From contig NZ_CP089293.1 in the NCBI RefSeq assembly GCF_021919345.1, positions 3,658,001 through 3,722,000 on the forward strand: 64,000 nucleotides of DNA, read 5' to 3'. This DNA is from Paenarthrobacter nicotinovorans. GTDB lineage: Bacteria > Actinomycetota > Actinomycetes > Actinomycetales > Micrococcaceae. Positions within the stretch are counted from its first letter, which is position 1, and each line of letters begins with the position of its first letter. The position numbers were made by a program, and so were the translations under genes. Below are positions 41,554-50,114 of the stretch, piece after piece. Under the pieces are notes generated by a model. The model was not told the DNA's origin. It did not search any database and worked only from the letters and a program-made list of their open reading frames with translations.

Positions 41554-41958
41554 ATGGCCCACAAATCGACCGTCACGCCGACTCCCAAAGCAAAGGTTCA
41601 CGCCCCACGAAACCGCAAACGCGGGCGAACACTGTTGCTGATTGCAGCTGGCCTCGTCGCCGGGATAGCAGGCGGGGCTTTCGCTGTCCGGATGCTGGTG
41701 CCACCCGGCGAACCCGAGCCGGCCAGGGACCCTTTGCGCCAGCCCCCGGAGATCCTGCCCCGGGAAGAGCCGGTAGAGATCTCAACGAGGATGCGACCGG
41801 GCGAATGGACTGAAGAGTCGCTTCAGGCCCACATTGAAGACTACCGGCGCCGGATCCGGGAAATGGGCGCCAAGGAGTCACAGATCATTACCAACGTGGA
41901 GCGCACGGAAGCGGGCGCTGCGCGGGTAGTGGTCAGTTGGGACCGGACCCGGGACTAG
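41554..41958 (+). CDS. single-helix membrane protein with PPGEPEP motif
   Basis: 134 residues: basic N terminus (KAKVHAPRNRKRGR), one transmembrane helix (TLLLIAAGLVAGIAGGAFAV), then VPPGEPEPARDP and an acidic outer domain ending IITNVERTEAGAARVVVSWD. The helix-PPGEPEP part matches the protein at 40477, the rest does not. The ATG at 41554 follows GGAAGG at about 12 nt; a GTG at 41488 is an alternative that adds 22 residues. Confidence 0.65.
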   Translation: MAHKSTVTPTPKAKVHAPRNRKRGRTLLLIAAGLVAGIAGGAFAVRMLVPPGEPEPARDPLRQPPEILPREEPVEISTRMRPGEWTEESLQAHIEDYRRRIREMGAKESQIITNVERTEAGAARVVVSWDRTRD

Positions 41959-42055
41959 CTCCCTTTCCGACGCACGTCCCCGGATTCAAGGGACGACGAC
42001 GACAGTCACCTCCACGTCGCCGCTAGCCTTCGCGCCCTCGCGCCGGGGCCTTTGA

Positions 42056-42131
42056 GGCCCTGCCCTGCCGCGCCCTGCCCTCCCGTACCCTGCCGCGCCC
42101 TGCCCTGCCCTGCCCTGCCCTGCCCTGCCCT
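42056..42131. repeat. CCCTG simple-sequence repeat
   Basis: Imperfect then perfect pentamer repeat: the last 33 nt (42098-42130) are six uninterrupted copies of CCCTG. Pentamer tracts are slippage-prone, but this one is not in a gene. The wider 41959-42438 gap has no supported gene; it also contains a hairpin and the MarR operator listed separately. Confidence 0.8.
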
Positions 42132-42202
42132 CAACCAGCGAACCCTCAGGCGCTGCTTGCCCAGATGAGCGCCCGCAAATAGCCGCGGCGCATCGTCACG
42201 AA

Positions 42203-42233
42203 TTTGGCACGGTCGCGCCTTTACCGTGCCAAA
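42203..42233. terminator. perfect 11-bp hairpin
   Basis: TTTGGCACGGT and ACCGTGCCAAA form an 11-bp perfect stem with a 9-nt loop, about 100 bp upstream of the catabolic-operon operator. It may insulate the operon from readthrough or be a protein-binding palindrome. Confidence 0.6.
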
Positions 42234-42326
42234 CCCCTGCCCCGAGCCGGCCGTCGAAAATCCACCGAAGAAAACGCATGTTGACCTCCATCACAAAATC
42301 CGCAAGAATCGGTCAGGTCAAAAGAT

Positions 42327-42353
42327 CTTAGTACTAAGACAATTGGTACTGAG
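42327..42353. promoter_or_regulatory. MarR-type operator before the catabolic operon
   Basis: The perfect palindrome CTTAGTACTAAG (42327-42338) is followed by a second half-site: GTACTAAG (42331-42338), 7 bp, GTACTGAG (42346-42353). The same GTRCTRAG-N7-GTRCTRAG layout occurs before marR (52839-52861). Both are likely bound by the MarR protein encoded at 52902. Confidence 0.72.
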
Positions 42354-42438
42354 TAAATTTGCGTAAAGCAAAACCGTTGAGCCTGCCCAGGCAGTGGACC
42401 TCCCCTTTCGCACCATCAATGACGGACGGAACTCGATC

Positions 42439-43980
42439 ATGAACCCCGACAAAACCGGAGCTGCGCCGAGCAATACGATGCGCCCCTCCCCTGCAACACC
42501 CGATGAGATTTACGTCGGAGGCACGTGGCGGCAAGGAGCCGGAAAGCTCATCGAGTCAATCGATCCAGCCACGGGCGCGTGCTTCGCAACGTTGCACGGA
42601 GCCACGGTCGATGATGTCGATGCCGCCGTCCAGGCAGGCTTGAAAGCGGTCGAGAACAGTGGTTGGGCGCGGATGCTCCCCCACGAACGGGCCTCAGTGC
42701 TGCATCGGATCAGTGACGCCATCCTGGGCAATGCGGAAAGAATTGCTGAGCTGCAGACCCTCGACACCGGAAAGACGCTCGCTGAAACCCGAGCCCTCGC
42801 CGTCAGCGCCGCGGGCACCTTCCGCTTCACGGCGGCTGCCTTGGAAACGTTGGAGGACGCTCTGACTCCCTCCCGCGGCGACTACCTCTCTGTTTCGATG
42901 TACGAGCCCGTGGGCGTGGTGGGTGCCATCACGCCGTGGAACTCGCCGATCGCCAGCGACGCCCAGAAGGTTGCGCCAGCCCTTGCGGCAGGCAACGCCG
43001 TGATCATCAAGCCCCCGGTGTGGGCGCCTTGGGTTTCGCTCCTCTTGGCCCGAATTTGTGACGACGCCGGCCTGCCGCCCGGGCTGCTCTCCGTACTGCC
43101 GGGACCGGGACGGACGGTGGGTGACGCTCTGGCGCGCCATCCGCAGGTCGGCAAGATCTCGTTCACGGGCGGCACCTCCACCGGACGGACCCTGGGCGCG
43201 GTTGCCGCTGAAAAGATCATGCCCATCACGTTGGAGTTGGGCGGCAAGTCGCCCACGATTGTGTTCGCCGATGCCGATCTTGACCAGGCCGTGGCCGGCA
43301 TCCTGTACGGAATCTTCTCTTCGACCGGCCAGAGTTGCATTGCCGGTTCGAGGGTCTTCATCCAACGTTCGATCTTTGAGGAAGTCCTGAACCGGCTTGT
43401 CGATGGGGCCAAACGGCTCCGCGTTGGTCCCGGTTCCGATCCTGCCACGCAAGTGGGCCCCATGGTGACGCACGAGCACAGGGACAGTGTGGCTGCCATG
43501 GTGGACGCTGCGTGGCGGGACGGGGCCACTGTGCTGTGTGGTGGCGGGCCTCCGGAAGATGAGGCGCTGCATGCCGGAGCCTACTTCCTGCCAACCATCC
43601 TGAGCGGGGTGTCGAATTCGGCCGCCATTTGCCAGGAGGAGATCTTTGGACCGGTGGCAGTGGTCCTGCCTTTCGACGACGAAACCGACCTCGTCCGGGA
43701 AGCAAACGACACCGTCTTTGGTCTCGCGTGCGGTGTTTGGACGAGCGATTATCGCCGCGCATGGCGCACAGCCAAAGCCATCCAGGCGGGAACGGTGTGG
43801 ATCAACACCTACAAGCAGTTCAGCATTTCGACGCCGTTCAGCGGGTCCAAGGAAAGCGGGCTGGGCATCGAAAAGGGCCGCGAAGGCATCCGCTCCTATA
43901 TGCGGCAAAAGAGCATCTACCTGGACCTGTCCGGAAAGCCCATCGACTGGGCGGCCCAGCAACCCGCCGTCGAACAATAA
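42439..43980 (+). CDS. aldehyde dehydrogenase
   Basis: First gene of the catabolic run. NAD(P)-dependent ALDH of 513 residues with the cofactor region PWNSPIASDAQKVAPALAAG, FTGGTSTGR, the general base Glu in LELGGKSP and catalytic Cys in GQSCIAGSR; the C-terminal YKQFSISTPFSGSKESG is the oligomerisation part. In this operon it probably oxidises an aldehyde or semialdehyde formed from ring cleavage or from side-chain removal. Start at 42439 gives MNPDKTG; the frame is open 15 codons earlier. Confidence 0.9.
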   Translation: MNPDKTGAAPSNTMRPSPATPDEIYVGGTWRQGAGKLIESIDPATGACFATLHGATVDDVDAAVQAGLKAVENSGWARMLPHERASVLHRISDAILGNAERIAELQTLDTGKTLAETRALAVSAAGTFRFTAAALETLEDALTPSRGDYLSVSMYEPVGVVGAITPWNSPIASDAQKVAPALAAGNAVIIKPPVWAPWVSLLLARICDDAGLPPGLLSVLPGPGRTVGDALARHPQVGKISFTGGTSTGRTLGAVAAEKIMPITLELGGKSPTIVFADADLDQAVAGILYGIFSSTGQSCIAGSRVFIQRSIFEEVLNRLVDGAKRLRVGPGSDPATQVGPMVTHEHRDSVAAMVDAAWRDGATVLCGGGPPEDEALHAGAYFLPTILSGVSNSAAICQEEIFGPVAVVLPFDDETDLVREANDTVFGLACGVWTSDYRRAWRTAKAIQAGTVWINTYKQFSISTPFSGSKESGLGIEKGREGIRSYMRQKSIYLDLSGKPIDWAAQQPAVEQ

Positions 43981-43994
43981 TGAAAGGCACTTCA

Positions 43995-44957
43995 GTGAGC
44001 ACCAGCCCTGCACGCCGCACTTTGCGTGTACACCAGAAAAAGTGGGAGGCCGACGGCGTCACCAGCCTCACGTTGACCGACCCGTCAGGAGCCCCTCTTC
44101 CCTCGTGGGTTCCCGGGGCACACCTGAGCCTCCGCCTTCCCAATGGACTCACCCGGGAATATTCACTGTGTTCGGATCCGTCGAGTTCAACGTCATGGAC
44201 GGTGGCCGTGCTCCGCACCCCCGACTCCCGTGGTGGAAGCAAGTTTGTTCACGAGAACCTCCCAGTGGGCTCGTTGCTTGACGTGGAGGGTCCCCGGACG
44301 AACTTCTCATTGGAGGAGGCCGGAAGCTACGTACTGGTGGCAGGTGGGGTGGGCATAACGCCAATCATCGCCATGGCCCGCCAGCTGGAAAGTGATGGCG
44401 CGGACTGGTCTCTCCTTTACACTGGCCGGTCCAGGGCCACCATGGCGTTCCTGGATGAAATAGCCGGCATGCCGCAGGACCGTGTGACAGTCCATGCGGA
44501 TGACGAAGCCAATGGCACCTTCGCGGATATTGCCGGTGCGGTAGGTTCCCTCGACGCAAATGCGCTCGTCTACGTGTGTGGTCCGGAACCTCTCATGAAA
44601 GCCGTTGAAGCTGCCCTCGAAGACCCCTCCCGGCTCAGGCTGGAGCGGTTCAAGGCCCCGGTCCCTGCTTCCGCGACCGCCGAGGAGAGTACCGGCTTTG
44701 ATGTCGTGTGCAAGAGCACCGGCCAGCGCATCACTGTCGGCCCCGACATCTCGGTCCTGGATGCCCTCAACCAGGCCGGAGTCGACGTCCCGAGTTCCTG
44801 CACGGAAGGAATTTGCGGCACGTGCGAGGTGGGTGTCGTCGAAGGCGACGTCGACCACCGGGATTTCCTCCTGAGCCCAGCCGAACAAGCCGAAAGCAGA
44901 TCCATGTTCGTCTGTGTTTCCCGTTGCCGCTCACGGGAGCTCGTCCTGGACCTCTGA
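43995..44957 (+). CDS. VanB/PDR-family oxygenase reductase
   Basis: Electron-transfer partner for the Rieske oxygenase. Order of domains: FMN/ferredoxin-reductase barrel (LPNGLTREYSLCSDPSS), NAD site (YVLVAGGVGITPIIAMA, VYVCGPEPLM), and a C-terminal plant-type [2Fe-2S] domain with CTEGICGTCEVG and the fourth Cys in MFVCVSRC. This is the arrangement of phthalate dioxygenase reductase and VanB. The GTG at 43995 is favoured because GAAAGG lies 7 nt before it; an ATG overlapping the ALDH stop (43980) would add five residues. Confidence 0.9.
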   Translation: MSTSPARRTLRVHQKKWEADGVTSLTLTDPSGAPLPSWVPGAHLSLRLPNGLTREYSLCSDPSSSTSWTVAVLRTPDSRGGSKFVHENLPVGSLLDVEGPRTNFSLEEAGSYVLVAGGVGITPIIAMARQLESDGADWSLLYTGRSRATMAFLDEIAGMPQDRVTVHADDEANGTFADIAGAVGSLDANALVYVCGPEPLMKAVEAALEDPSRLRLERFKAPVPASATAEESTGFDVVCKSTGQRITVGPDISVLDALNQAGVDVPSSCTEGICGTCEVGVVEGDVDHRDFLLSPAEQAESRSMFVCVSRCRSRELVLDL

Positions 44958-44997
44958 TCCTCAATCCGCCCACCCAACTCAATCCGGAAGGTTGTCC

Positions 44998-45981
44998 ATG
45001 ACTTTTTTCGCCGCTGAACCCGTATGCAAGCTCCGATCGCTCCGATCGGTTTCCCTCAAGGTCCCCCGGGCCGTCGCAGCCAAGGATTTTTACCATGAAG
45101 TCTGGGGCCTCTCCACCGTGGAGGAAGACAGCGACAGGTTCTGGCTGCGGGGAACAGGTTCGGACCACCACATACTTCGCCTGGAACAGGCCGAGCAGAA
45201 CGGGCTCGGCTCCATCTCGTTCGCCCTCTCCACTCCACGGGACGTGGACGTCGCGGCAGTCAAACTCGCAGCCCTTGGCATTCCGCTGTTCCGGGAGCCC
45301 GGTCCCCTGGATGACGCAGCCGGCGGCTACGGGCTGCAATTGGTGGACCCCGAAGGGCGGCTGCTGGAACTGTCCGCGAACGTCCACGCAGTGGTCTCAC
45401 AGGAACCCGGCGGCAGGCGCGCCCTGCCGCGGAAAATTGCCCACGTTGTCCTGAACACGGTGGACATTGATCGTGCCACCGATTTCTATACGCAAGTGCT
45501 TGGCATGCGGATCTCCGACTGGTCGGAGCACCAAATGGCTTTCCTCCGGTGCAATGCCGAGCATCATGTCATCGCCTTCAACCAAGCGCCGTGGTCCTCC
45601 GTCAACCACGTTGCCTACGAGATGCAAAGCATCGACCACTTCATGCGCGGGATAGGAAGCCTGAAATCGCACGGTATCGCCCCGCAGTGGGGGCCTGGCC
45701 GGCACGGCCCCGGCGACAATACCTTCTCCTACTTCACCGATCCAAACAACCTGGTTTGTGAATACACCTCGGAAGTTGCCCAAGTGAATGAAGACAGTTG
45801 GCTCTGCCGCACATGGAGACGAACCCCTGAGCTGTCCGACCAATGGGGAACCGCGGGACCGCCCACGGCAACCGTCCGCAGTGCAATGGCGGGCATTGCC
45901 GATCCCGGGTACCGCGACTTGGTACAGCCTGAATCCGGTGACTATTTCCTGAGCATGGAGGCTGTCCATGCCACCCACTGA
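44998..45981 (+). CDS. type I extradiol ring-cleavage dioxygenase
   Basis: Two-domain VOC protein of 327 residues like BphC. The C-terminal domain keeps the iron ligands His149 (KIAHVVLNT), His204 (VNHVAYEM) and Glu255 (LVCEYTSE), and the residues matching the BphC acid-base set: His190 (EHHVIAF), His236 (GRHGPGDN) and Tyr245. It should cleave a catechol next to its hydroxyls. Starts at 44998 behind CCGGAAGG. The hydrolase gene that follows overlaps by 14 nt, as expected for meta-cleavage pairs. Confidence 0.88.
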   Translation: MTFFAAEPVCKLRSLRSVSLKVPRAVAAKDFYHEVWGLSTVEEDSDRFWLRGTGSDHHILRLEQAEQNGLGSISFALSTPRDVDVAAVKLAALGIPLFREPGPLDDAAGGYGLQLVDPEGRLLELSANVHAVVSQEPGGRRALPRKIAHVVLNTVDIDRATDFYTQVLGMRISDWSEHQMAFLRCNAEHHVIAFNQAPWSSVNHVAYEMQSIDHFMRGIGSLKSHGIAPQWGPGRHGPGDNTFSYFTDPNNLVCEYTSEVAQVNEDSWLCRTWRRTPELSDQWGTAGPPTATVRSAMAGIADPGYRDLVQPESGDYFLSMEAVHATH

Positions 45982-46762
45982 CAAGGCCATGCGTTGGATG
46001 TCGTCCGAAGGCATATCCATTGAAATGCGCGGTTCCGGGGTCCCGGTCCTGATGATGCACGGGATCGGCGGCAACGCCAACTCATGCGCCCTCCTGGCGG
46101 AACGATTGAGCAACAACGGTTACCGCACCATCTCCTGGGACGCGCCAGGCTACGGTCAATCCACGGACGCGTCCGTCCACGACGACCATGTGGACGTGGC
46201 GGCTGCATTGATTACGGAGCTGGGCAGCGGTCCCGTCCACGTCTTTGGCACGTCATGGGGTGGCGTCATCGGCACGCAGATGGCAGCACGGTATCCGGAG
46301 CTGGTGCGCTCTTTGGTCCTTGCCAGCAGCACCCGAGGGTCCTGCCTGACGAAGGAATCGGCGGACAGAATGCTCAAACGGATCAATGAACTCCGCGACG
46401 TCGGACCTGAAGTTTTTGCCGCCAGGCGCTTCCGCAGATTGGTCTCCCCCGTGACGCCGACGACGGTGGCCGACACCGTGCGCCGCGAGATGGCGGCGGT
46501 CCGCCTGCCGGGATACTCGGCAGCGGCGCGGATGATGGCCCGGACCAACAACACAGTTGTCCTGACTGCGCTCAAAGTCCCTTCCTTCGTCGTCGTCGGC
46601 CGGGACGACTTCGTCACGGGCGTCGAGGAGTCCCGTTTGGTGTCAAAGCTCATCCCTGGAGCCGGGTTCGAAATCCTTGAGGATGCAGGGCACGCCGCAC
46701 TGCAGGAGCAGCCCGGGCTGATGGCCGACGCCGTGCTCCGTTTCTGGGCGGGCCAGGCATGA
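45968..46762 (+). CDS. alpha/beta hydrolase, meta-cleavage-product type
   Basis: 264-residue alpha/beta hydrolase with oxyanion turn MMHGIGGNAN, nucleophile elbow GTSWGG (Ser), acid Asp in VVGRDDFVTG and catalytic His in EDAGHAALQEQPG. The pattern is that of MhpC/BphD C-C hydrolases. Next to the extradiol dioxygenase it likely splits the ring-fission product into an acid and a hydroxydienoate. Stop overlaps the SDR start by 4 nt. Confidence 0.88.
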   Translation: MPPTDKAMRWMSSEGISIEMRGSGVPVLMMHGIGGNANSCALLAERLSNNGYRTISWDAPGYGQSTDASVHDDHVDVAAALITELGSGPVHVFGTSWGGVIGTQMAARYPELVRSLVLASSTRGSCLTKESADRMLKRINELRDVGPEVFAARRFRRLVSPVTPTTVADTVRREMAAVRLPGYSAAARMMARTNNTVVLTALKVPSFVVVGRDDFVTGVEESRLVSKLIPGAGFEILEDAGHAALQEQPGLMADAVLRFWAGQA

Positions 46763-47502
46763 GCCGGCTCGTTGTGGTCAGCGGATCCGGCCGGGGGCTG
46801 GGATTCAGCATCGCCGAACGGCTCGCCGTTGGAGGGGACCACGTTGTGCTCGCCGAGAAAAGCCCGCAATTGGCAGAATCGGCCCAGGACACTCTGCGAT
46901 CGCGGGGCCTCTCGGCAACAGCGATCATCACGGACATCTCCGATGCCTCCTCCGTCTCAGCGCTGGCCACGGCTGTGGAAAGACTGGGGGGCGCTCACGC
47001 CCTGGTCAACAATGCGGCGCTTGCCGACGGGGTGGGAGGGGACGCGTTTTGGGAACTCGATGACGACTTCTTCCAACGGGTCATGACCGTCAATGCCTTT
47101 GGCACGTGGTTGATGAGCAAGCATTTCTATCCGCAGTTAGCGGTGAAATCCGGCAGTTCCATCGTGAACATTGCCTCGGACGCTGCGCTGTATGGCTCAC
47201 CCCGGCTTGTGCACTATGTGGGGTCGAAGGGAGCGGTGCTGTCCATGACCCGGACGATGGCCCGCGACGCCGGCCCGGCCGGCGTCAGGATCAATGCCGT
47301 GGCTCCCGGGCTGACCCGGGTGGAAGCAACCGAACGGGTCCCGGCTGACCGCTTCCAGCTCTACCAGGACCGCCGGGTCCTGGCCCGGGAGCAGACTCCT
47401 GACGATGTGGCCGGCGTGGTGCAGTTCCTGATCTCGGATTCAGCAGCTTTCATTACCGGCCAAAACATCGTTGTTGATGGCGGATTCGTCATGGGTCAGT
47501 AG
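46759..47502 (+). CDS. short-chain dehydrogenase/reductase, canonical
   Basis: 247-residue SDR with cofactor motif SGSGRGLG (8-15), VNNAA, catalytic Ser140 (NIAS), Tyr153 and Lys157 (YVGSK), and a C-terminal TGQNIVVDGGFVMGQ. The full catalytic set means it can oxidise or reduce an alcohol/ketone or dehydrogenate a dihydrodiol. It lies between the hydrolase and a second, non-canonical SDR. Confidence 0.9.
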   Translation: MSRLVVVSGSGRGLGFSIAERLAVGGDHVVLAEKSPQLAESAQDTLRSRGLSATAIITDISDASSVSALATAVERLGGAHALVNNAALADGVGGDAFWELDDDFFQRVMTVNAFGTWLMSKHFYPQLAVKSGSSIVNIASDAALYGSPRLVHYVGSKGAVLSMTRTMARDAGPAGVRINAVAPGLTRVEATERVPADRFQLYQDRRVLAREQTPDDVAGVVQFLISDSAAFITGQNIVVDGGFVMGQ

Positions 47503-47551
47503 CCAGCGCAGTGAGGACCCCCTTGAACATCAAAAAGAAGGAGAACCGTAC

Positions 47552-48388
47552 GTGGACCTGCAGTTGAAAGATCGGACAGTGGTGGTGACGGGAGCCAGCT
47601 CAGGCGTTGGCCTCGCCACCGCACGGCTTCTCCTGGGCGAAGGAGCCCGGGTAGCAGCATGCGCACGGGACGTGGACCGGCTTGAGGAAGCGTTCAGCGA
47701 ATTCTCTTGGGCCGACCCGGATTCCATCCTTTTGGAATCCTGCGATGTCACGGACCGGAACGCTGCCGATGCCTTCATCACCACCACACTGAAGCGCTTC
47801 GGTGGCATCGACGGACTGGTCTGCAACGCAGGACGATCGCTGATGGCAACACTGGAAGACACCACAGACGAGCAATTCCGGGAAGAGTTCGACCTCAAGA
47901 TTTTCGGGGCGTGGAACATGATCCGCTCCGCGCGCGCGTCGCTTGCCCGCTCGGCGTCCGCCGTCGAGGTAAGCCAACCGCCGTCGTCGACGACCCGCCG
48001 GCCGGGCGCGGCGATAGTCAACGTCAACGCCATCCTGGCCCGGCAACCGGAACTTCGCCTTGCGGCGACGTCTGCAGCCCGTGCCGGGCTGCTCAACCTG
48101 ACGCACTCGATCGCCGAGGACCTGGCATCGGACGGCATCCGCGTGAACTCAGTGATGCTCGGGCTCATCGATACAGGCCAGTGGCGACGGCGCTTCGAAA
48201 TCGCGATGTCCGACCTCGGATACGCCGACTGGAGTGCCGAAATAGCCAAGGACAGGGGCATCGGACTCGGCCGGTTCGGCACAGCGGAGGAAGTGGCTTT
48301 CCACATCGTCACGCTGCTTTCGCCACTGAGCGGCTATACCACCGGAACCACGGTGGAAGTCGGCGGCGGCGTGAACCGGTACGTCTGA
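47552..48388 (+). CDS. SDR-fold protein lacking the Tyr-Lys catalytic pair
   Basis: 278-residue SDR fold with an intact cofactor motif TGASSGVG (13-20), CNAGRS and the C-terminal TGTTVEVGGGVNRYV. Where SDR enzymes have YxxxK this protein has Thr173 and Arg177 (AATSAARAGLLNL), and the Ser position reads NVNA. It should still bind NAD(P) but cannot use the usual mechanism. GTG start at 47552 has AAGGAG 8 nt upstream. It may be a binding or structural partner, or use a different chemistry. Confidence 0.86.
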   Translation: MDLQLKDRTVVVTGASSGVGLATARLLLGEGARVAACARDVDRLEEAFSEFSWADPDSILLESCDVTDRNAADAFITTTLKRFGGIDGLVCNAGRSLMATLEDTTDEQFREEFDLKIFGAWNMIRSARASLARSASAVEVSQPPSSTTRRPGAAIVNVNAILARQPELRLAATSAARAGLLNLTHSIAEDLASDGIRVNSVMLGLIDTGQWRRRFEIAMSDLGYADWSAEIAKDRGIGLGRFGTAEEVAFHIVTLLSPLSGYTTGTTVEVGGGVNRYV

Positions 48389-48416
48389 CAACCACTCAAG
48401 CTACGAAAGGGACTCG

Positions 48417-50114
48417 ATGTCACAGAAACAATCAACCAACGGACCCAACGGCGGGGACGTCCTCGTCAGGGTGATGCGCCGTCACGGGATCGACACCGCC
48501 TTCGGCGTCATCAGCATCCACAACCTCCCCCTGGTGGAAGCCGTGGACCGTGAACTTACCTTCATCCCCATGCGCCACGAAGCCGCCGCGGTGAATGCAG
48601 CCGATGCTTACGCCAGGGCAAGCGGCAAGTTCGGTGTTGCCCTGACCAGCACCGGTACCGGAGCCGGCAATGCGGCCGGCTCCATGGTGGAGGCGTTGAC
48701 GGCGGGAAGCCGCGTCCTGCACATTACCGGCCAGATCGACAGTGAATTTCTCGGCGGGAACCGCGGGGTTATCCACGAGGTTCCACGCCAACTGCAAATG
48801 CTGGACGCCGTCTCCGGATACGCGCGCACCATCTTCAACTGCAAGGACGCTGAAGCCGATCTGGAGGAGGCCATTGCCCACCTGCAGTCGCTGCCGCATT
48901 CCCCCTCCAGCATCGAATGGCCCACTGACCTGCAATACCTGGCGCGCCCCGATGAGCAGCGGGCCATCGAGGCCGCTGAGCGGCTTCCCCCCGAGGTGGA
49001 TGCCGATGCCCTCAACGAGGCAGTCGAATTGTTGGCCGCATCCAAGCGCCCGGTGATCTGGGCAGGTGGCGGGGCTGCCGGAGCAGGCGAAGCGCTGGCC
49101 TCCCTCATGGAGCGTCTGGGAGCCGGACTGCTGAGCAGCAACTCCGGGCGGGGCGTTGTTCCCGAAGACCACAATCTGGTCATCGGGAATTTTGCCACTA
49201 CGCCGGAGGCATCAAGGTTGCTGGCGGAGGCGGATCTGCTGCTCAGCATCGGCACGCACTTCCGATCCAACGAAACCAAGCACTACCACCTGGCGTTGCC
49301 CGCGCCCCATATCCAAATAGACATCGACGCCGACGCCATCGGCCGCGTCTATCCCGCCGATGTTGGGCTGCTTGGTGACGCGCGGAGCATCCTGGCCGCC
49401 ATCAACGGGCAGCTGGGCGCCCGGCGGGGCCCGCTTCAGTCCGACGCCGATCCGGCCGCAGGGTCCTGGCCGAAAAGGGTCCGCCAGGTCCGCTACTCCG
49501 TCCGGGAACAGCTCTCCCGTTACATCGGTGGATACGCCGAGGTCTGCGAAAGCATCCGTCAAAGGTTCCACCGCGAATCGGTCATCGCCAGGGACGTGAC
49601 GATTCCTTCCAGCCAGTGGGGCAATCGGCTGCTTCCGATCTACGCAAGGGAAACCAACGTCTTTCCCGTTGGTGGTGGCATCGGCCAAGGCCTGGCCATG
49701 GGCATCGGCGCAGCTTGCGCGCGGCCGGAGGTCCCCACTGCAGTAATGGTGGGCGACGGCGGCCTGGCCGTCCACCTTGGAGAGCTCGCTTCCTTGGCCG
49801 GTTCAGGCGCATGGTGTGTGGTGCTGGTGTTCAACGACGGCGGTTACGGTGTGCTCCGAAACCTCCAGGAGGCCAATGGATTTGCGCGGGCGGGAGTGGA
49901 TCTCAGAACTCCCGACTTCGAGCTGTTGTCGCGTTCGCTCAGCCTGCCGTTTTGGCGCGTAGAGTCACCGGGGACCTTCGACCAAGCCTTGGTTGAGGCA
50001 TTGGACGTCCGCGGACCGGCCGTCATCGAAGTTGACGTCACAGCGCTGGTCCCCCAGCCGGGACCTTTTGTTCCTCCCGTCCACATCCCGCAGCCCGGGC
50101 ACGAGGAGGCCTGA
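48417..50114 (+). CDS. thiamine-diphosphate-dependent enzyme
   Basis: 565-residue protein of the acetolactate synthase/benzoylformate decarboxylase superfamily. The activating Glu55 is kept (PMRHEAAAVNAADAYAR). The cofactor motif near residue 440 is GDGGLAVHLGELASLAGSGA followed by FNDGGYG. The middle domain has WAGGGAAGAGEAL. It may decarboxylate or join a 2-oxo acid in the pathway; no FAD-synthase-specific feature can be assigned. A downstream gene starts 1 nt after its stop. Confidence 0.88.
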   Translation: MSQKQSTNGPNGGDVLVRVMRRHGIDTAFGVISIHNLPLVEAVDRELTFIPMRHEAAAVNAADAYARASGKFGVALTSTGTGAGNAAGSMVEALTAGSRVLHITGQIDSEFLGGNRGVIHEVPRQLQMLDAVSGYARTIFNCKDAEADLEEAIAHLQSLPHSPSSIEWPTDLQYLARPDEQRAIEAAERLPPEVDADALNEAVELLAASKRPVIWAGGGAAGAGEALASLMERLGAGLLSSNSGRGVVPEDHNLVIGNFATTPEASRLLAEADLLLSIGTHFRSNETKHYHLALPAPHIQIDIDADAIGRVYPADVGLLGDARSILAAINGQLGARRGPLQSDADPAAGSWPKRVRQVRYSVREQLSRYIGGYAEVCESIRQRFHRESVIARDVTIPSSQWGNRLLPIYARETNVFPVGGGIGQGLAMGIGAACARPEVPTAVMVGDGGLAVHLGELASLAGSGAWCVVLVFNDGGYGVLRNLQEANGFARAGVDLRTPDFELLSRSLSLPFWRVESPGTFDQALVEALDVRGPAVIEVDVTALVPQPGPFVPPVHIPQPGHEEA

